Below the pieces are notes generated by a model. That model saw only the letters and a list, made by a program, of their open reading frames with translations, searched no databases and was not told the DNA's origin. A stretch of DNA of 37,380 bases from Candidatus Yanofskyibacteriota bacterium. Its GTDB lineage: Bacteria; Patescibacteriota; Minisyncoccia; 2-02-FULL-40-12; GWA2-44-9. A program made the position numbers and the translations under genes. Shown here piece after piece: positions 18,437 through 27,584 of the stretch; position 1 is the stretch's first letter, and each line of letters starts with the position of its first letter. The DNA lies in contig JACOZW010000053.1 of the NCBI GenBank assembly GCA_016181145.1, forward strand, positions 1-37,380, written 5' to 3'.

Positions 18437-18786
18437 AATTACCCCCTTACTCAACGGCTAACATCATATTAGCCGTTGGAATAAGGTAGTAATTTGATGG
18501 CTGGAGTAACCCTGATTAATCGTCCGCCTCAGGTGGGTGAGCAGGTTTATTAAAACTACGCTGTCGAAATATCGCCTTAGTTAAATAAGAGTGGTTTTAA
18601 TAAACATAAAACCAGTATAGCGAATAAATAAAGTTTTAGCGCAGGTTGAAGCCGGCTAGAACCGGTTTTTTCATTGCTTGTTTAAGAGGCGAAGCCGATT
18701 AACCACAAGCAATAGAACCCCGCACCAATCCCGCCCCCTTTCTGAATGGCGGTCAGCGGAAAAGATTGGTGCTGGGGTTGCTACAT
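18437..18786 (+). promoter_or_regulatory. Structured leader of rplC (several hairpins)
   Basis: caacggctaa/ttagccgttg; gtttattaaaactac(18545-18559)/gtggttttaataaac(18591-18605); attgcttgt/acaagcaat; aaccccgcaccaatc(18716-18730)/gattggtgctggggtt(18764-18779). Confidence 0.5.
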
Positions 18787-19341
18787 ATGAAATTTATAAT
18801 CGGAAAAAAATTAGGGACGAGCCAGATATTTAACGAAGACGGAACCGTAATACCAGTTACGGTCATTGAAGCGGAACCCAACGTCGTCACCCAGGTAAAG
18901 ACGAAGGATAAGGATGGATACGAAGCTGTTCAGTTGAAAGCCGGCAAGAAAAAGAGAGAAGCCAAAGGGGCGAAACTCAATGATACCGAGGTTAAGATTG
19001 GCGACAACGTATCTGTTTCTATGTTTTCTGAAGGCGACACCGTAAAAATAAGCGGGGTATCGAAGGGAAAAGGGTTTCAGGGTGTAGTCAAAAGACACGG
19101 TTTTTCTGGAATGCCTTTCAGCCACGGCCATCATCATGTGTTGAGGCATGGCGGTTCTATCGGGCAAAGATTTCCTCAGCATACCTTGAAAGGCATGAGA
19201 ATGGCGGGGCGTATGGGCGGCGTTAAAAGGACAACCCGGGGGCTTAAAGTTGTAAAAGTAGACGCAGAAAATAACCTCATCGCAGTAAGGGGCGCAGTGC
19301 CGGGAAATAAGGGCGGATTAGTTATCGTACAAACACAGTAA
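18787..19341 (+). CDS. rplC: 50S ribosomal protein L3
   Basis: MKFIIGKKLGTSQIFNEDG...GMPFSHGHHHVLRHGGSIGQRF; GRMGGVKRTTRGLKVV. Confidence 0.95.
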   Translation: MKFIIGKKLGTSQIFNEDGTVIPVTVIEAEPNVVTQVKTKDKDGYEAVQLKAGKKKREAKGAKLNDTEVKIGDNVSVSMFSEGDTVKISGVSKGKGFQGVVKRHGFSGMPFSHGHHHVLRHGGSIGQRFPQHTLKGMRMAGRMGGVKRTTRGLKVVKVDAENNLIAVRGAVPGNKGGLVIVQTQ

Positions 19342-19342
19342 T

Positions 19343-19972
19343 ATGGAAGTTAATCTTTATAACCAAAAAGCGGAAGTTATTGGAAATGTAGAGTTGCCCG
19401 ACTCCGTTTTCGGCGTTGAAAGCAATAACGACCTGCTCCATCAGGTTGTCTCATCGTTGATGGCCAACAAGAGACAGGTTATAGCTCATGCCAAAACAAG
19501 AGCGGAGGTTCGAGGCGGTGGCAAGAAGCCATGGCAACAGAAAGGGACAGGTAGGGCAAGACATGGGTCTATACGATCGCCTATATGGAAAGGCGGAGGA
19601 GTGACATTTGGTCCGACAAAAGATGTTAATTTTAAGAAGAAGATCGGTAAAAAGATGGCACGCAAGGCCTTGATTGTGGCGTTAAGCGAGAAAGCAAGGA
19701 GCAGCAATATAATCGTGGTTGATAGCATTAGTTTGAATGCCCCCAAGACAAAAGAAGCCGCCGGTATTTTGAGGTTATTTCAAGACAAACTGGGGAGAGG
19801 TGGCAGTGTTCTTATTGTGACTTCATCAGCGGACAAGAATTTATACAGATCGACCAAAAACATACAAAAAACGGGAGTGATCGAAGCAAGGAATCTTAAC
19901 CCCCTTGAGGCGCTTTCGTATAAGAATGTGATCCTGCTGAAAGATGCAATTGGAGCGTTAGAGAAGAAATAA
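19343..19972 (+). CDS. rplD: 50S ribosomal protein L4
   Basis: TRAEVRGGGKKPWQQKGTGRARHGSIRSPIWKGGGVTFGP. Confidence 0.96.
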   Translation: MEVNLYNQKAEVIGNVELPDSVFGVESNNDLLHQVVSSLMANKRQVIAHAKTRAEVRGGGKKPWQQKGTGRARHGSIRSPIWKGGGVTFGPTKDVNFKKKIGKKMARKALIVALSEKARSSNIIVVDSISLNAPKTKEAAGILRLFQDKLGRGGSVLIVTSSADKNLYRSTKNIQKTGVIEARNLNPLEALSYKNVILLKDAIGALEKK

Positions 19973-20024
19973 ATTGTTACATTGTTACATTGTTGTATTG
20001 TTAACAATTTAGCAATGTATTTAT
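19971..20024 (+). repeat. Word-hairpin spacer before rplW
   Basis: aaattgttacattgttacattgttgtattgtta (33 nt) identical to 28696-28728. Confidence 0.75.
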
Positions 20025-20423
20025 ATGGCTTTATTTGGCAAGAGTAAAAAACAAGAAAAGAAAACTGAAACACCGAAAGAATTCGGTGAGGTTGGCGCCG
20101 AAAAAGACGGCGAAGCCGATTCTCGAAATGTCGATATGTCGAAATTTCGAAATTTCGAGTACGGTGTTTTGAAAGGTTTTTACATAAGCGAAAAGGCCAC
20201 GGCACTCAATTTATTTAACCAGTATGTTTTTAAAGTTTTTGACGATGTTACAAAGAATGAGATTAAAAAACACGTAGAGAGAGGATTTGGTGTCAAGGTT
20301 AAGGGGGTCAAAGTAGTGAATTTACCAAAAAAAAGCAGGACTGTGGGTCGTCACAGTGGGTTCAAGCGAGGTTTTAAAAAAGCGATAGTGGTTTTAGAAA
20401 AAGGATACGATATAAAACAATAA
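20025..20423 (+). CDS. rplW: 50S ribosomal protein L23 with N-terminal extension
   Basis: KGFYISEKATALNLFNQYVFKV...EIKKHVERGFGVKVKGVKVVNLPKK. Confidence 0.9.
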   Translation: MALFGKSKKQEKKTETPKEFGEVGAEKDGEADSRNVDMSKFRNFEYGVLKGFYISEKATALNLFNQYVFKVFDDVTKNEIKKHVERGFGVKVKGVKVVNLPKKSRTVGRHSGFKRGFKKAIVVLEKGYDIKQ

Positions 20424-20566
20424 GATTATTCTAATTATACTAATTAACCTAATTATTCTAAATAATGCCCAATATCCAATTTATGAATGTTCCCAAAAAA
20501 TTTAGTCATTAGGTCATTGGGATTTATTTAGGTCAATTAGAATAATTAGAGCAATTAGGTTAATTT
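20424..20566 (+). repeat. Word-hairpin spacer before rplB
   Basis: ttattctaattatactaattaacctaattattcta vs aattagaataattagagcaattaggttaatt, inverted. Confidence 0.65.
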
Positions 20567-21391
20567 ATGAAAAATTATAGTCCCACAACGCCGTCACGGC
20601 GACATATGAAAGGATACGATTTTAGCGGGTTATCAAAAACCGAGCCGTTAAAGTCGGCCACAAAGGGGCTCAAAAGGTCTTGGGGGAGGAATAACAAAGG
20701 CAGGATAACCAGTAAATATCGAGGCGGAGGTGCCAAGAGATCGTATAGAGAGGTTGACTTTAAACAGAACAAGACCGACGTTCCCGGGAAGGTTTTTTCG
20801 ATAGAATATGACCCGAACAGAACCACAAGGATAGCCAGGATCAACTATGCTGATGGCGACAAAAGGTACATACTAGCTCCCCAAGACCTGAAAGTGGGAG
20901 ACGAGATAATTACAGCCGAAAGACCGCCGTTGCGGCCCGGAAACAGGATGAAGTTGAAGAACATACCCCAGGGTTCAATGGTCCACAATGTTGAACTTAG
21001 GCCCGGTCAGGGTGGCAAGCTAATAAGATCTGCTGGTAGCGGAGCGACCGTACTTGCCGGCGAAGGCGGTTATGTCCAGTTAGTTATGCCTTCATCGGAG
21101 ACAAGAATAATATCCGGAGAGAGTTATGCCTCAATAGGACAACTGTCTAATATGGAGCATGGCTCGATTGTCTTAGGCAAGGCCGGGAGGACAAGGTGGT
21201 TGGGTAGGAGGCCGAAAGTAAGAGGCACAGTGATGAACCCAGTAGACCATCCTTACGGTGGAGGAGAAGGCAAGCAAGGCCGCGGAACCAGAAGGCCAAA
21301 GACGGCTCAGGGTAAGATCACCGGCGGCAGGAAGACCAGGAATAAGAAAAAGAAATCAGGCAGGTTCATCATTAGGAGAAGAATTAAATAA
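20567..21391 (+). CDS. rplB: 50S ribosomal protein L2
   Basis: [22 protein letters not shown]...[24 protein letters not shown]. Confidence 0.97.
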   Translation: MKNYSPTTPSRRHMKGYDFSGLSKTEPLKSATKGLKRSWGRNNKGRITSKYRGGGAKRSYREVDFKQNKTDVPGKVFSIEYDPNRTTRIARINYADGDKRYILAPQDLKVGDEIITAERPPLRPGNRMKLKNIPQGSMVHNVELRPGQGGKLIRSAGSGATVLAGEGGYVQLVMPSSETRIISGESYASIGQLSNMEHGSIVLGKAGRTRWLGRRPKVRGTVMNPVDHPYGGGEGKQGRGTRRPKTAQGKITGGRKTRNKKKKSGRFIIRRRIK

Positions 21392-21396
21392 CATCT

Positions 21397-21747
21397 ATGT
21401 CACGATCACTGAAAAAAGGCCCATATGTCGATCAAAGGTTATTGAAGAAAATGACTAATTTAAAAGCGGGCGACAAGACGATAATCAAGACCTGGTCGCG
21501 AGCTTGTACGATAGTTCCGGAGATGATAGGTTTCACGTTCGGCGTGCACAATGGCAGGGTGCATATTCCTGTTTTTATTACCGAAGATATGGTCGGACAT
21601 AAGCTGGGAGAGTTCGCCTCTACCAGAAAATTTGTAAGACATGGAGGCAAAATGCAAAAAGAAATAGAAGCAGCCCAGAAACAAAAAGAAATAGAAGCGG
21701 CCCAAGCGGCTAAAGCAGCGCCATCTGCCGAAGACGGCAAAAAATAA
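21397..21747 (+). CDS. rpsS: 30S ribosomal protein S19 with Ala/Lys/Glu-rich C-terminal extension
   Basis: [18 protein letters not shown]...[17 protein letters not shown]. Confidence 0.96.
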   Translation: MSRSLKKGPYVDQRLLKKMTNLKAGDKTIIKTWSRACTIVPEMIGFTFGVHNGRVHIPVFITEDMVGHKLGEFASTRKFVRHGGKMQKEIEAAQKQKEIEAAQAAKAAPSAEDGKK

Positions 21748-21830
21748 TGTAAAGTGTAAATATCAAAAATCAAGATGACAATTCAAAATGTAAAAATAAT
21801 CAGAAATCAGAAAATTTTAAATTTTATCTT

Positions 21831-22331
21831 ATGGCGGAAGTTTCTGCAAAATTAAATGGTCTTCGACTGGCACCTAGAAAAGTAAGGGCGGTTTCGAATT
21901 TGGTAAAAGGCAAGAGTGTCCTTGATGCCCTTGCTCAGCTGGAAGCGCTGGTTAAGCGTTCCGGTTTGCCTATTATTAAACTGTTAAGATCGGCCATAGC
22001 CAATGCCGAGAATAACAATAATATGGTGAAGGATAATTTGTATATCAAAAGTATCAATGTTGACGAAGGCACTAAGTTAAAAAGATTCAAACCAAAAGGT
22101 TTCGGGAGGGTTTCTCCGATAGAAAAGAAAACAAGCCGCATAAGATTGGTCTTAGCGGAGAAAGTTCCCGGTATGAAGAGAAACGCAACGGCAGAGAAGA
22201 AAGTGAAAGAGGAAAAAACAGGACAAATCGACCAAGCTCGGGGCAAGCCGGAAGTTAAAACAGAGTTGGGCAGGAAAGAGGGGGTATTCGGCAATATCGG
22301 CAAAAAAATATTTCGAAGAAAAGTAATATAA
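21831..22331 (+). CDS. rplV: 50S ribosomal protein L22 with C-terminal extension
   Basis: LRLAPRKVRAVSNLVKGKSVLDAL...RFKPKGFGRVSPIEKKTSRIRLVL. Confidence 0.93.
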   Translation: MAEVSAKLNGLRLAPRKVRAVSNLVKGKSVLDALAQLEALVKRSGLPIIKLLRSAIANAENNNNMVKDNLYIKSINVDEGTKLKRFKPKGFGRVSPIEKKTSRIRLVLAEKVPGMKRNATAEKKVKEEKTGQIDQARGKPEVKTELGRKEGVFGNIGKKIFRRKVI

Positions 22332-22984
22332 TGGGCCAGAAAACATCACCAACTTCATTTCGCGTAGGTATAAACAAGGATTGGGCATCCCGCTGGTTCG
22401 GGCACAAGAAATACGTGGGTTATCTGAAAGACGATGTTGCCGTAAGGGATTTTCTTAGCAAGAAATTAAAGAATACAGCCGTTGACAGAATAGAGATCGA
22501 AAGAGGGACCGATACGTTGAACGTATTGATACATACCGCCAGACCGGGTTTGATAATCGGAAGAGGCGGTACGGGAGTGGAAGACCTGAAGTCGTCAATC
22601 CGTAACCTTCTTAAGAGGAAAGTGGGTGTCAGGATAGAGATACAGGAAATAAAGAGTCCGGAGGCCTCGGCGTCCATAATGGCCGAGTCGATAGTCGATC
22701 AGATAGAGAAAAGAATACCATTCAGGAGGGTGATGAAACAAACGCTTTCAAAGATCATGGCAGGCAAAGACGTAAAGGGAGCTAAGATACAAATCGGCGG
22801 CCGTCTGGATGGAGCAGAAATTGCAAGGTTGGAACATCTTGAGGAAGGGAGTTTGCCACTCCAGACATTAAGGGCCGACATTGATTTTGCTAAAGCGACT
22901 GCGATGACAACTTATGGCACGATAGGCGTAAAGGTCTGGATATATAAGGGCTTGGTCTGGGATCACGAGGCAAGGCCGAAGTGA
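22331..22984 (+). CDS. rpsC: 30S ribosomal protein S3
   Basis: MGQKTSPTSFRVGINKDWASRWF...GLIIGRGGTGVEDLK; TAATG overlap with rplV. Confidence 0.96.
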   Translation: MGQKTSPTSFRVGINKDWASRWFGHKKYVGYLKDDVAVRDFLSKKLKNTAVDRIEIERGTDTLNVLIHTARPGLIIGRGGTGVEDLKSSIRNLLKRKVGVRIEIQEIKSPEASASIMAESIVDQIEKRIPFRRVMKQTLSKIMAGKDVKGAKIQIGGRLDGAEIARLEHLEEGSLPLQTLRADIDFAKATAMTTYGTIGVKVWIYKGLVWDHEARPK

Positions 22985-23002
22985 TTACAGCAGCCAAACC
23001 TT

Positions 23003-23100
23003 ACCCCGCCCTTTCTGAAACGTAGATAGTATGAAATACTTTGAAGCTAGAAATATATAAATTGTTAAGATGAGCGTCTAAGTTTTAGAAAGGGCGGGGT
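23003..23100 (+). repeat. 98-nt hairpin-bounded element in the rpsC-rplP spacer
   Basis: accccgccctttctgaaac / gttttagaaagggcggggt 19-bp stem with one G-U; arms match the 23S IVS stem at 36611-36911. Confidence 0.65.
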
Positions 23101-23162
23101 GATGAGTTTTTAACAACTCAGCGTCGTAATCAAAATTGCTTGCTTCGTTGAAAAACAACATC

Positions 23163-23570
23163 ATGCTTCAACCATCACGCGTAAAACACACGAAAGTTCA
23201 CAAGGGCAGAATGAAGGAGCGCACTTCTCGGGGCGCTAAATTAAGTTTCGGTACATTTGGTTTAAAATCCGAAGAATCGTTTTGGTTGAAGTCAAATCAG
23301 ATAGAATCGGCTCGTCGGGTTATGGCTAGATTTGTTCAAAGAGGAGGCAAAATATGGGTAAGGGTCTTTCCCGACAAGCCCAGAACGGCAAAAAGTTCCG
23401 AGGTGGGAATGGGTGGCGGCAGAGGTGCCTTATCGCATTTTGTGGTTCCGGTCGAAGCTGGAAGAGTGATATTCGAGATAGACGGCCTATCGGAAGACCA
23501 GGCCAGAGAAGCGTTGCGTTTGGCTGCACATAAGTTGCCGATAAAGACGCGGTTTATTAAAAGAGATTAA
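23163..23570 (+). CDS. rplP: 50S ribosomal protein L16
   Basis: MLQPSRVKHTKVHKGRMKERTSRGAKLSFGTFGLK...VRVFPDKP. Confidence 0.95.
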   Translation: MLQPSRVKHTKVHKGRMKERTSRGAKLSFGTFGLKSEESFWLKSNQIESARRVMARFVQRGGKIWVRVFPDKPRTAKSSEVGMGGGRGALSHFVVPVEAGRVIFEIDGLSEDQAREALRLAAHKLPIKTRFIKRD

Positions 23571-23656
23571 GAAGCCCCGATGCCAAAGGGTCGGGGAGCC
23601 GACAGAAGCGTTGACTTTGAAAAAAGAAAAAGCCGCTAAGAGCGGCAAGAAAGCAA

Positions 23657-23920
23657 TTACATGTTATCAAAAAGTTTTTCGAGACCACCGTCAGGAGTGT
23701 TACCCCCATTAAATAGAATCAAATCAACCACCAAGACACAGAATAACATCACTATGACATAAAGAACAATTCCGGCGACAGGGAATATCCACAAGAAAAT
23801 TAATCTTGTTCGTGTGCGGGCAAAGTATCTTTTGCCGAGAGGCGCGTAGTGCGTTAACATCATGCCTATAAGGAGATATGTAGCTAGTCCGAACAGTAGC
23901 CAAGGGAGCCAATTGGTCAT
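23657..23920 (-). CDS. Small membrane protein (87 aa), hypothetical
   Basis: MTNWLPWLLFGLATYLLIGMMLTHYAPLGKRYFARTRTRLIFLWIFPVAGIVLYVIVMLFCVLVVDLILF; SD aaagga; TTGACA-N18-TTCT-type promoter on the minus strand (tgtcaa 23979-23984, agaata 23955-23960); hairpin gccgctaagagcggc downstream. Confidence 0.7.
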   Translation of the reverse strand: MTNWLPWLLFGLATYLLIGMMLTHYAPLGKRYFARTRTRLIFLWIFPVAGIVLYVIVMLFCVLVVDLILFNGGNTPDGGLEKLFDNM

Positions 23921-23984
23921 TTCTATTCCTTTGTCAAAAAACGAAATCTGTGATAGAATAACAAACCATTGAATGTTTGTCAAT

Positions 23985-24164
23985 ATGATGAACGACTTAA
24001 AAAACAAAACTAGGCAGGAGTTAAATGAAATGCTCAGAGAACATAAAACTAAACTAGCAAAGTTGAGTTTTGAATTGGAAGCTAATACTTTGAAGGACAG
24101 TAGTCAGGTAAAGAAGACGAAGAAAGATGTAGCACGAATTTTAACTTTATTAAAAAGTAAATGA
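23985..24164 (+). CDS. rpmC: 50S ribosomal protein L29
   Basis: MNDLKNKTRQELNEMLREHKTKLAKLSFELEANTLKDSSQVKKTKKDVARILTLL. Confidence 0.9.
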   Translation: MMNDLKNKTRQELNEMLREHKTKLAKLSFELEANTLKDSSQVKKTKKDVARILTLLKSK

Positions 24165-24249
24165 CTTATTACCAATTACGGATAAATACGAATATATGAA
24201 TTAAAACGTATCCGTAAATCCTGAGAAGTTGGTAATTAGTGATAAATTT

Positions 24250-24483
24250 ATGACAAGAATATTAAAAGGCGTTGTTGTGTCAGATAAAATGCAGAAAACT
24301 GTGGTAATTGAGGTTTCACGGATGAAAAAGCATCCGAAATATAAGAAATATTACAACGTAACCCGAAAATTCAAGGCGCATGATGAAGACGGTGTTTATA
24401 AGACAGGCGACAAGGTTTTGATAAAAGAAACAAAGCCGATGTCGAAAGAGAAGAGATGGATAGTAGTAAGTAAGACCGATTAA
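24250..24483 (+). CDS. rpsQ: 30S ribosomal protein S17
   Basis: [34 protein letters not shown]...[10 protein letters not shown]. Confidence 0.95.
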   Translation: MTRILKGVVVSDKMQKTVVIEVSRMKKHPKYKKYYNVTRKFKAHDEDGVYKTGDKVLIKETKPMSKEKRWIVVSKTD

Positions 24484-24500
24484 ATTTCTAATTTCTAAAC

Positions 24501-24866
24501 ATGTTACAGTTACGTTCAATTGTCGGTGTAGCAGATAATAGTGGCGCTAAGCGCGTCGGCGTTTTTAAGGTGCTTGGGGGTTCGAGGAAGCGATATGCCC
24601 GTATAGGCGACCTTGTCGTGGTGTCGGTTAAAGTTGCTGAACCGAGAAAAGCCGTTAAGAAAAAAGATGTGCTTAGGGCAGTTGTGGTTAGACAGAAGCA
24701 ACCGTTCAGGAGAAAAGACGGGACTTACATAAGATTCGATGATAACGCGGTTGTCATCTTAGATGGCACAGAACCGAAAGGTGGCAGGATATTTGGTCCC
24801 ATACCGAGAGAGATAAAAGAGAAAGGATTTAACACTATAGCATCACTAGCCGAAGAGGTTGTTTAG
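24501..24866 (+). CDS. rplN: 50S ribosomal protein L14
   Basis: MLQLRSIVGVADNSGAKRVGVFKVLGGS...RIFGPIPREI. Confidence 0.97.
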   Translation: MLQLRSIVGVADNSGAKRVGVFKVLGGSRKRYARIGDLVVVSVKVAEPRKAVKKKDVLRAVVVRQKQPFRRKDGTYIRFDDNAVVILDGTEPKGGRIFGPIPREIKEKGFNTIASLAEEVV

Positions 24867-24867
24867 T

Positions 24868-25173
24868 ATGAAAATAAAAAAGAATGACAATGTAATAATG
24901 TTAAGCGGCAAAGACCGGGAAAAGACCGGGAAAGTTTCGATTGTGTTACCTAAAGCCGATAAGGTTGTAGTCGAAGGTCTTAACTTGATTAAAAAGCATA
25001 TCCGCGCAAGGAAACAGGGCCAGAAAGGACAGATTATTAGCAAAGAAAGGGCTGTCTCGGTATCCAGTATCGCTTTGGTCTGCAAATCCTGCGGCAAGCC
25101 GACAAGGATAGGGTATAAATTTGACAGTAAGAACAAAATAAGAATTTGTAAAAAATGCGAAGCCGAAGTATGA
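24868..25173 (+). CDS. rplX: 50S ribosomal protein L24
   Basis: MKIKKNDNVIMLSGKDREKTGKVSIVLPKADKVVVEGLN; C-terminal CxxC pair. Confidence 0.95.
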   Translation: MKIKKNDNVIMLSGKDREKTGKVSIVLPKADKVVVEGLNLIKKHIRARKQGQKGQIISKERAVSVSSIALVCKSCGKPTRIGYKFDSKNKIRICKKCEAEV

Positions 25174-25220
25174 GGCGGAAGGTTTTCAAAAACCAAATAA
25201 TGTGTTAAAATGTTAAACTT

Positions 25221-25760
25221 ATGTCAAGATTACTGCAAAAATACAGAAAAGAAGTCATTCCTGCTTTGCAGAAAGAGTTTGGTATTAAAAATGTAATGGC
25301 TGTGCCAAAAGTTGAAAAAGTTGTGGTTAATATCGGGATAGGTAAAATTGCAAAAGACGACAAGGCGGTAGGTAAAATTGCACAGGATCTGGCTAAACTT
25401 ACCGGACAAAAACCCATTTTTAGAAAAGCGAAGAAGTCGATTGCCAGTTTCAAGGTCAGAGAGGGAATGAACATAGGTCTTTCGGCCACCTTAAGAGGTA
25501 AAAGAATGTACGATTTCGTTGACAGATTTATCTCTGTCGCTTTACCGAGTTCAAAGGATTTCAGGGGAATAGATACTAAGAATTTTGACAATAACGGCAA
25601 CCTGAACTTGGGCATAAAAGAGTCGAGCATTTTCCCGGAAGTTACCTATGAAACATTGAAAGATATTTTCAGCATGGAAGTGACAGTAGCGACGACAGCC
25701 AAGGACAAACAAAAAGGGATAGCGTTGTTAAGAAACATGGGATTCCCAATCAAATCGTGA
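25221..25760 (+). CDS. rplE: 50S ribosomal protein L5
   Basis: PKVEKVVVNIGIGKIAKDDK...GQKPIFRKAKKSIASFKVREG. Confidence 0.97.
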   Translation: MSRLLQKYRKEVIPALQKEFGIKNVMAVPKVEKVVVNIGIGKIAKDDKAVGKIAQDLAKLTGQKPIFRKAKKSIASFKVREGMNIGLSATLRGKRMYDFVDRFISVALPSSKDFRGIDTKNFDNNGNLNLGIKESSIFPEVTYETLKDIFSMEVTVATTAKDKQKGIALLRNMGFPIKS

Positions 25761-25834
25761 AACATGTAGCGTGAAACGTGAAACTCTGATTTATTCAGAC
25801 GCTTCAAGTTTTACGCTTCAAGCTTCAAGAAATT

Positions 25835-26020
25835 ATGGCGAAAAAATCAACAATCGCACGATCAAAAAAGAAACCAAAATTTTCCACACGCACGGTGCTC
25901 CGGTGTTTTATGTGCGGCAGAAAGAGAGGATATATGAGACGATTCGGTTTATGCCGTATTCACTTCAGGGAGTTAGCGGGCCAGGGCTTGCTACCGGGAG
26001 TTAAGAAATCAAGCTGGTGA
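25835..26020 (+). CDS. rpsN: 30S ribosomal protein S14 (zinc-type)
   Basis: [61 protein letters not shown]. Confidence 0.95.
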   Translation: MAKKSTIARSKKKPKFSTRTVLRCFMCGRKRGYMRRFGLCRIHFRELAGQGLLPGVKKSSW

Positions 26021-26032
26021 AATATCTGAAAT

Positions 26033-26141
26033 GACCAATAACCAACATCCAATAACCAATAAAATTTTAAAAATGTTTAAAATAGTTTGAAAATTGATTA
26101 TTTATTGGTTATTGATCATTGGTGATTGAGTATTAATTATT
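26033..26141 (+). repeat. Word-hairpin spacer before rpsH (accaataaccaacatccaataaccaataa / ttattggttattgatcattggtgatt)
   Basis: Direct inspection of inverted word repeat. Confidence 0.65.
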
Positions 26142-26540
26142 ATGTATCCAGTAGCAGATATGTTAACAATGATAATGAACGCACAGGCGGTGAACAAAGA
26201 GTCCGTTATTTTACCGTTCTCGAAAATGAAGTTTGACATTGCCAATGTTTTGAAAACCAGTGGTTACTTAGCCGGAGTGGAAAGAAAAAAAAGAAAAGCT
26301 AAAAAATCTGAGCAGGAGCTTTTATTTGCTATCTTAAAATACAACGAGCACGGATCGGCTATAAGTGGTGTTAAGCTGATAAGCCGTCCGTCGAGAAGAA
26401 TGTATATCAAAGCCAGCCAGATCAAGCCGGTGAGGTCGGGATACGGAATGTCGGTTATCTCAACGCCCAAAGGAGTAATGAGCTCCAAAGAGGCCAGAAA
26501 GCATAAGCTGGGCGGGGAGATATTGTTTGAGATATGGTAA
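26142..26540 (+). CDS. rpsH: 30S ribosomal protein S8
   Basis: DMLTMIMNAQAVNKESVILPFSKMK...ISTPKGVMSSKEARKHKLGGEILFEIW. Confidence 0.96.
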   Translation: MYPVADMLTMIMNAQAVNKESVILPFSKMKFDIANVLKTSGYLAGVERKKRKAKKSEQELLFAILKYNEHGSAISGVKLISRPSRRMYIKASQIKPVRSGYGMSVISTPKGVMSSKEARKHKLGGEILFEIW

Positions 26541-26604
26541 GTAGAGCGTGGAGGGTAGAGTGTGGTTTTAAGACTACATTCAACATTCCACATTCCACAT
26601 TCAA

Positions 26605-27147
26605 ATGAGTAAGATAGGCAAAAAACCAATTGAAATCCCTACGGGTGTTAACGTAAAGGTAGAGGCCGAGACCATGACCATTAAAGGCCCAAAAGGAGAA
26701 CTGACAAAACCCTTGATAAGGGGAGTAAATGTCGTTGTTGACGCTAACCTTATCAAACTGACTCCCGTGGAGGGCAATAAAGAGAATATTGCCAAGTGGG
26801 GTTTGCAAAGAGCGTTGATAGCAAATATGATCACTGGAGTTACCGCGGGCTTTGAGAAAGTGTTGGAGTTCCAGGGCATTGGTTACAAAGCAAACGTTAA
26901 GGGCAAGGACCTGGAACTTAGTTTGGGGTATTCACACCCCATAATCATTCCGGGTATCGAGGGTATATCCTTCAGCGTAGAGAAGAGCTCCATAAAAATA
27001 TCTGGACTGAATAAGGAACTGGTTGGCAAAGTGGCGGCAGAAATAAGAGAAAAGCGCCCCCCTGAACCCTACAAAGGCAGCGGTATTAGATATAAGGGTG
27101 AAGTTATAAAGAAAAAGGCCGGCAAAAAAGCAGTAGCCGCCAGTTAA
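26605..27147 (+). CDS. rplF: 50S ribosomal protein L6
   Basis: MSKIGKKPIEIPTGVNVKVEAETMTIKGPKGEL...RPPEPYKGSGIRY. Confidence 0.97.
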   Translation: MSKIGKKPIEIPTGVNVKVEAETMTIKGPKGELTKPLIRGVNVVVDANLIKLTPVEGNKENIAKWGLQRALIANMITGVTAGFEKVLEFQGIGYKANVKGKDLELSLGYSHPIIIPGIEGISFSVEKSSIKISGLNKELVGKVAAEIREKRPPEPYKGSGIRYKGEVIKKKAGKKAVAAS

Positions 27148-27219
27148 AAATTAAAAAATTACGCATTGCGTATTGCGGATTATTAACAATTCGTAATACG
27201 TAATTCGTAATACGTAATA
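27148..27219 (+). repeat. Word-hairpin spacer before rplR (attacgcattgcgtattgcggatta / attcgtaatacgtaattcgtaatacgtaat)
   Basis: Direct inspection; abuts the GTG start. Confidence 0.65.
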
Positions 27220-27582
27220 GTGAATATCACTAAAAATAAACGGTTACACAAAATTTCAAGACATAAGCGTGTACGCGCCAAGATTTATGGTACTAGTGAG
27301 AGGCCCCGAGTTTCTGTTTTTAAGAGCAACAAACATATTTTTGCTCAATTTATTAATGACTTAACCGGGAAGACAATTATGAGTAATAAAATTATTTCTA
27401 GTTCCAAGAGTAAAGTTAAGGGCAGTAAAATAGAAAAAGCAACAAAAATAGGTGAAATGTTAGCTGAAAAAGCCAAAGAAGTCGGGATAAAAGAGGTTGT
27501 CTTTGACCGAGGCGGTTTCGAGTATCATGGCCGTATCAAAGCCGTTGCCGACGGTTTGAGAAAGGGCGGCATTAAGTTTTAA
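27220..27582 (+). CDS. rplR: 50S ribosomal protein L18
   Basis: RLHKISRHKRVRAKIYGTSERPRVSVFKSNKHIFAQFIND; GTG start. Confidence 0.95.
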   Translation: MNITKNKRLHKISRHKRVRAKIYGTSERPRVSVFKSNKHIFAQFINDLTGKTIMSNKIISSSKSKVKGSKIEKATKIGEMLAEKAKEVGIKEVVFDRGGFEYHGRIKAVADGLRKGGIKF

Positions 27583-27584
27583 CT

